DNA from: 2-01-FULL-49-22 sp964639445
Lineage (GTDB): Bacteria > Patescibacteriota > Saccharimonadia > Saccharimonadales > UBA10212
Assembly: GCA_964639445.1 (NCBI GenBank)
Contig: CAZXDA010000032.1
Location: 1 to 7,288, forward strand
Length of the DNA: 7,288 bases
Direction: 5' to 3'
In this document: piece by piece, positions 4,335 through 7,288 of the stretch
Position numbering within the stretch: position 1 is the stretch's first letter
Layout of the letters: each line of letters starts with the position of its first letter
Notes under the pieces: generated by a model
Seen by the model: the letters and a program-made list of their open reading frames with translations, nothing else
Told to the model about the DNA's origin: nothing
Databases searched by the model: none
Translations under genes and position numbers: made by a program

Positions 4335-5658
4335 GGCGGTACTCATAACCAGCATATAGTAAAGCCGATCCGCCAATGCCGGCAAGTATCAGAGGGTTAA
4401 GGTTAGAACTCGGACTAGTATCTGTTGTTGTATTATTGTTCGAAGCGCTGGCGGCTTTTACTTTAGGTTTAGCAGAACTTTTAGAAGCGGCTTTTTTAGA
4501 TGTAGTTGAACCGACACTCAGAGCCTTGGTTGTCATCGGTTGATTGATAATGTTAGCGGCGTCCGGCGTAGGACTGGTCGTCCAATACCACTTGCCATTA
4601 GCTAGAGCCCAGGCCTTGCCCTCTTTAGCTGTATCGTAAACATCTGTTTGGCTGATAATGTTGCCTAGCGGATCAAGTAATCTCGCTTGCCCGCCACTAT
4701 TTGACAAGGCCAAGTTGGTGTCAATCGAATAGAAGGCTGTAAAAGACTTTGGCGGCAAATTGGTGCCCTCCGGGAAGGTGTACGTATGAAGAGTGGTGGT
4801 ACCTACTTGCAGTCTAAAGCCTGTCAAATCAAATGCTGCATTATTTGGGTTGTAAAGTTCAATGAATTCGTCCTCATCATCGCTGGCCGGCTCGGCTGGA
4901 TTAGGTAAGAGCTCGTTGATCAGCGGCGCCATCAGGCCGATATCAGCTGCTGGCAGGCTAGAGCTACTGGCACTGCTAGAATCTACAAAAGTGACCGGCG
5001 GCGGATCGCCTGGTAAAAGCCAGCCGATGGCGCCTGTATCGGCTGGCTCTGAAGCTACTAGTAACTGGCAGGGATCAGTGCTGCTAAAACTGGCCGGCTG
5101 CCAACTAAAGGCCGGCGGAGGGGTCGTATTTTGGTAGCGATAATAGACCGGCCCGCTACTGCTCGTAAGGTTCTTGATGTCTGCGCTTGCATCCTTATAC
5201 CAGGATACGAAATCAGTATCACTAGAATCGACTATACCGCCGCTACTGTTCAGTAGTTCCAGCGAACCGCCACTACCCCCGGAACTAATTCCGTCCACCA
5301 GGCTGATAGACAGACGGCCGGCGACTGCTGCTCCACAGGTATTTTGGGCATTGGCACTCAAAAGAAGGGTCTGCCCCGGATCTAGTCTGGCACTCGGCAG
5401 CTGTTGTGTCGAGGTCGTAGTTCCCGCAGCCGAAGGATTATAGTTATTGTGGCCGTAAAGCCAATACGTCCCTAGGTTTATTGGTCCAGAAGTACTGTTT
5501 TGTATAACCACAAATTCGTTAGTGCCGGTTATCTGGATCTCAATGAAAGAAAGAGCTAGCGGGGCGCTTAGCGGCGGCGGAGCCGCCGTGACAGTCTTTG
5601 ATAAAGGACCAATCAGCCCAAAAAGCATAAGAAATATTATTAGAAAATATTTCTTCAT
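4231..5658 (-). CDS. Secreted two-LTD protein with C-terminal membrane anchor
   Basis: Surface protein of unknown function, about 475 aa. Numbered from ATG 5658: a signal peptide MKKYFLIIFLMLFGLIGP with likely cleavage after VTA (residue 25), a first lamin-tail-domain-like region (about 34-160), a Pro/Ser linker, a clear second LTD (about 246-370: INELLPNP, DEFIELYNP, FDLTGFRL), a Lys/Ala/Ser/Thr-rich stalk (about 376-419), a membrane segment (LILAGIGGSALLYAGY, about 422-438), then a basic tail (RLYQLRRHRAARR). This gives an N-out, C-in topology. LTDs are beta-sandwich domains, often adhesive or DNA-associated; a role here is inference. Start is uncertain: TTG 5667 has AGAGG 8 nt upstream, GTG 5676 is further out, and ATG 5658 gives the cleanest signal peptide. 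The final 34 or so codons overlap tsaE. Confidence 0.85.
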   Translation of the reverse strand: MKKYFLIIFLMLFGLIGPLSKTVTAAPPPLSAPLALSFIEIQITGTNEFVVIQNSTSGPINLGTYWLYGHNNYNPSAAGTTTSTQQLPSARLDPGQTLLLSANAQNTCGAAVAGRLSISLVDGISSGGSGGSLELLNSSGGIVDSSDTDFVSWYKDASADIKNLTSSSGPVYYRYQNTTPPPAFSWQPASFSSTDPCQLLVASEPADTGAIGWLLPGDPPPVTFVDSSSASSSSLPAADIGLMAPLINELLPNPAEPASDDEDEFIELYNPNNAAFDLTGFRLQVGTTTLHTYTFPEGTNLPPKSFTAFYSIDTNLALSNSGGQARLLDPLGNIISQTDVYDTAKEGKAWALANGKWYWTTSPTPDAANIINQPMTTKALSVGSTTSKKAASKSSAKPKVKAASASNNNTTTDTSPSSNLNPLILAGIGGSALLYAGYEYRHDLANRLYQLRRHRAARRTAGQVAEATDSSRVTV

Positions 5659-5686
5659 TAAATTCAATCTACACACCTCTGCTCAG

Positions 5687-5702
5687 TTAAGCAACTGCTT
5701 AA
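5687..5702. promoter_or_regulatory. Operator-like inverted repeat in the divergent intergenic region
   Basis: TTAAGCA, AC, TGCTTAA is a perfect 7-2-7 inverted repeat between the divergent LTD and PRC-barrel genes. Its place and symmetry fit a dimeric repressor site, but no regulator gene is adjacent, and AT-rich chance dyads of this size occur. Confidence 0.3.
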
Positions 5703-5725
5703 GCTAATAAAAGTGCTGAATCAGA

Positions 5726-5733
5726 GTTATACT
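5726..5733. promoter_or_regulatory. Overlapping back-to-back -10 elements
   Basis: GTTATACT contains TATACT on the + strand (5728-5733) toward the PRC-barrel gene and TATAAC on the - strand (5731-5726) toward the LTD gene, each one base from TATAAT. -35 elements are weak for both. The + start would fall near 5740, only about 4 nt before the ATG and after most of the AAGGAAG Shine-Dalgarno at 5735-5741, so the + use is doubtful. Confidence 0.3.
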
Positions 5734-5743
5734 TAAGGAAGTT

Positions 5744-6274
5744 ATGCTTTTCATGAGTAAGAGTCTGTTTAATCGGCCGGTGATGAGTTTGCGCAGCGGT
5801 AGCCAGATTGCGACAGCCATTGAGCCAATTATTAATCCTCATAATCTTAAAATTTTAGGCTGGTGGTGCAGTATGCCCAGTAGCAAAAACAGGCTTGTCC
5901 TTTTAACTGAAGATGTCAGAGAGATGATGCCTCAAGGTTTGGCTGTAAATGACGATGAAGTCTTATGCTCGCCGAAAGATTTAGTGCGCCACCGCGAAAT
6001 TTTGGACATCAAATTTCAGCTACTAGGCAAGTTGGCTAAGACCAAACGTCACAAACTGGGTAAAGTCAGCGACTTTTCTTATAACGACGGCATGTTTGTG
6101 CAAAAACTCTATGTTACACGGCCAATAACCAAACTCTTTAGCTCGCAAGACACTTTATTGGTTGATCGTACCCAAATTATAGAAGTCACAGATAATTACA
6201 TTCTGGTTCGCGATACAGAAGTTACGGAAGACGCTGAAGAAGTAGTGCCGGCCCGCGCTATCGCCACCTCTTGA
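5744..6274 (+). CDS. PRC-barrel domain protein
   Basis: A 176-residue soluble protein with what looks like two tandem PRC-barrel beta units, about residues 14-85 (SLRSGSQIATAIEP ... KILGWWC) and about 90-165 (LLGKLAKTKRHKLGKVSDFS, then FVQKLYVTRPI and an IIEVTDNYILVRD ending). PRC barrels occur in RimM (ribosome maturation), photosynthetic reaction centre H subunits and many small proteins of unknown role; nothing here points to RimM itself, because its N-terminal domain is missing. Start: ATG 5744 is preceded by AAGGAAG at good spacing; ATG 5753 is an in-frame alternative. It is divergent from the LTD gene and convergent with recX, so is probably a single-gene unit. It ends in an acidic tail and a TGA stop. 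Confidence 0.8.
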   Translation: MLFMSKSLFNRPVMSLRSGSQIATAIEPIINPHNLKILGWWCSMPSSKNRLVLLTEDVREMMPQGLAVNDDEVLCSPKDLVRHREILDIKFQLLGKLAKTKRHKLGKVSDFSYNDGMFVQKLYVTRPITKLFSSQDTLLVDRTQIIEVTDNYILVRDTEVTEDAEEVVPARAIATS

Positions 6275-6293
6275 GATCTTAGTTCATCCACAC

Positions 6294-6322
6294 TGTACGT
6301 TATAATTTTATTATAACGTACA
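6294..6322. terminator. Perfect 13-bp hairpin between convergent genes
   Basis: TGTACGTTATAAT, loop TTT, ATTATAACGTACA fills the middle of the 58-nt gap between the PRC-barrel and recX stops. Its position fits a bidirectional terminator, but the stem is AT-rich and no T-run follows on either strand, so it is not a textbook intrinsic terminator. A protein-binding site or remnant repeat is the alternative. Confidence 0.45.
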
Positions 6323-6332
6323 AATAGGGAAT

Positions 6333-6944
6333 CTACTCTTTGTTATTGTCTAATTTCAAATGTGCTTTTACCAAAGAATAGGAAAATCCTTGACTTGTTA
6401 AGTATTTTGCCAAGCGGAGCGGGTCATTGCGGTAGCGTGCTATTTTTTGTTTCTTTACAATTAGTGTCTTAAGCCTTGCGGCTTCATCATCTTCCTCAGC
6501 TGCCATTAATTCGTCCACAAGCTCTCTGTTTAAGCCCTTTTTAAACAGCTCAGAGCGGATGGCGCGGTTGCTTTTAGCGCGCCGCTTTTGCAAATCAATA
6601 AACCACTGTCCGAATTTGCGGTCGTCCAGGTAGCGCTTCTTAGAAAATTCTTTAATAAAAGATTTTGTTAATTCCGGGTCGGCCTTTTTGCGGTATAAGT
6701 AATCGCGAAATTCGCGCTGCGAATGCGGCCGGTTAAGCAGCCACTCCATCGCCCGCATTCGCAGCTTACCGTCAGCCGAAATTTTTTTAAGTTTTTTAAT
6801 ATCCGAGCCATTTAACTCCATATCATTCTTAATTTTGTACGTAATAATTTCGTTATAACTTAGAGAGAAAGAGTATATTCCGTCAACAAAAACACTCACC
6901 CGCTCCGGATTCTTAACCTGTTGTTTTAAAGATGTGATTTTCAT
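6333..6944 (-). CDS. recX: RecX-family regulator of RecA
   Basis: RecX binds RecA filaments and limits recombination and SOS induction. The 203-residue protein has the family's helical-repeat pattern: an N-terminal VSVFVDGIYSFSLSYNEII segment, then three-helix repeats marked by RPHSQREFRDYLYRK, KRYLDDRKFGQWFIDLQKRR, SNRAIRSELFKKGL and a C-terminal RLAKYLTSQGFSYSLVKAHL. It is rich in Lys and Arg throughout. Start: ATG 6944 shares an ATGA with the stop of the upstream gene, the classic translational-coupling overlap, and gives MKITSLKQQ as in other RecX proteins; the in-frame start at 6989 would overlap the neighbour by 49 bp and is rejected. recA is not in the window. The stop faces the convergent PRC-barrel gene across a hairpin. 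Confidence 0.93.
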   Translation of the reverse strand: MKITSLKQQVKNPERVSVFVDGIYSFSLSYNEIITYKIKNDMELNGSDIKKLKKISADGKLRMRAMEWLLNRPHSQREFRDYLYRKKADPELTKSFIKEFSKKRYLDDRKFGQWFIDLQKRRAKSNRAIRSELFKKGLNRELVDELMAAEEDDEAARLKTLIVKKQKIARYRNDPLRLAKYLTSQGFSYSLVKAHLKLDNNKE

Positions 6945-7288
6945 AGTGTAGATATTTTTATTAGCAACAGAAGCATTAGCACAAACCAAATAATCTCAAC
7001 TATTAAACCAAGCTGTGATTCGCTCCACTGAATCTTAGAATGGAAGCGGCGCGTCATGTGCAGAGGTGTATTTTTATGCATCGGACTGCTTTTGCCATGC
7101 AATATATAAGGCAGCCACATAGTATCGGGCAATATGCTCAAAAAACCGCCAAAAAGAGCTAACCAACCGTGGCTAGGCAACAAAAAAGCCAGCAGGATAA
7201 TCAACCAAGTGCTGGCTAACAAATCAACACCTGTGACTAAGTGTCGCATTTTTGCTAACCCGGGGACTTTATAGTCCCAATGCGGCAA
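6941..7288 (-). CDS. 3' part of an unrecognised multi-pass membrane protein
   Basis: The frame runs off the right edge; the first codon in view is a TTG, so the true start is probably outside. About 115 residues are visible: hydrophobic segments at about 21-37 (LLASTWLIILLAFLLP), 41-54 (GWLALFGGFLSILPD) and 94-113 (LIVEIIWFVLMLLLLIK), with a polar loop between the second and third containing several His (LHGKSSPMHKN, LHMTRRFHSK). The SILPD element followed by His residues faintly recalls the membrane-bound YdjM-like hydrolases (GALLPDxDH), but the pattern is not complete and I do not assign it. Its TGA stop overlaps the recX ATG as ATGA, so the two are co-translated. Confidence 0.7.
   Translation of the reverse strand: MPHWDYKVPGLAKMRHLVTGVDLLASTWLIILLAFLLPSHGWLALFGGFLSILPDTMWLPYILHGKSSPMHKNTPLHMTRRFHSKIQWSESQLGLIVEIIWFVLMLLLLIKISTL

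Noticed and set aside
4335..4385. TTG 4385 as the tsaE start
   Set aside because: It would add 17 residues absent from the family and lengthen the overlap with the LTD gene; no ribosome site supports it.
4862..5443. Open frames on + opposite the LTD gene
   Set aside because: Antisense frames of a Ser/Gly/Pro-rich coding sequence, without ribosome sites or recognisable domains.
5572..5588. CGGCGGC-GGA-GCCGCCG hairpin near the LTD signal peptide
   Set aside because: It is a by-product of GC-rich Ala-Ala-Pro-Pro-Pro codons just after the signal peptide.
6945..6989. recX start at 6989
   Set aside because: It would overlap the upstream membrane protein by 49 bp; ATG 6944 with its ATGA junction fits both genes and the family N-terminus.
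1..7288. UGA recoded as glycine, as in Gracilibacteria/Absconditabacteria
   Set aside because: TGA ends tsaE, the LTD gene, the PRC-barrel gene and the gene before recX at sensible places, and no in-frame TGA is needed inside any gene.
1..7288. CRISPR array, insertion sequence, attachment site or toxin-antitoxin pair
   Set aside because: No regularly spaced repeats, transposase or integrase motifs, target duplications at the tRNAs, or paired small toxin-like genes were seen.

Overview
The window looks like a stretch of chromosome from a small-genome bacterium, most likely a member of the Candidate Phyla Radiation (a Saccharibacteria-like lineage is my best guess, held weakly). The reasons are the unusually short TsaB, the short VIT-type membrane protein, a secreted lamin-tail-domain protein next to tsaE, a PRC-barrel protein, mixed use of Shine-Dalgarno and SD-less starts, and tight packing. 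UGA is used as a normal stop at least four times, which argues against the UGA=Gly code of Gracilibacteria and Absconditabacteria. No mobile-element gene, CRISPR array or defence system is visible.

Layout. Left part, + strand (1-847): the 3' end of an unrecognised gene, then tRNA-His(GTG) with its own extended -10 promoter, then a VIT/CCC1-family membrane protein starting 6 nt after the tRNA CCA. It meets tail-to-tail, with a 1-nt gap, a long - strand series (849-5658). In transcription order this series is a two-LTD secreted protein with a C-terminal membrane anchor, tsaE, tsaB, rny (RNase Y), tRNA-Pro(TGG), tRNA-Pro(CGG) and a polyprenol/dolichol-kinase-like membrane protein. Right part: a PRC-barrel protein on + (5744-6274) diverges from the LTD gene and converges on recX (-). 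recX is coupled by an ATGA overlap to the 3' part of a membrane protein cut by the window edge.

Functions. TsaE and TsaB belong to the t6A37 tRNA-modification machinery (TsaD and TsaC are not in the window). RNase Y starts mRNA decay. RecX restrains RecA. The tRNAs, t6A genes and RNase Y make this mostly a housekeeping, RNA-centred region, with envelope proteins between them.

The most unusual signals are structural. Two perfect zero-spacer palindromes (32 bp and 30 bp) lie inside the 130-codon tsaB without disturbing its protein alignment. A tRNA-Pro(TGG) carries a paired change at positions 19 and 56 (A19-U56 in place of the near-universal G19-C56). A two-hairpin dispersed repeat encodes the last residues of TsaE. 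The LTD and tsaE genes overlap by about 104 bp in different frames, so that the LTD protein's basic tail and the TsaE N-terminus share DNA. I did not find convincing evidence of a wholly new multi-gene system.
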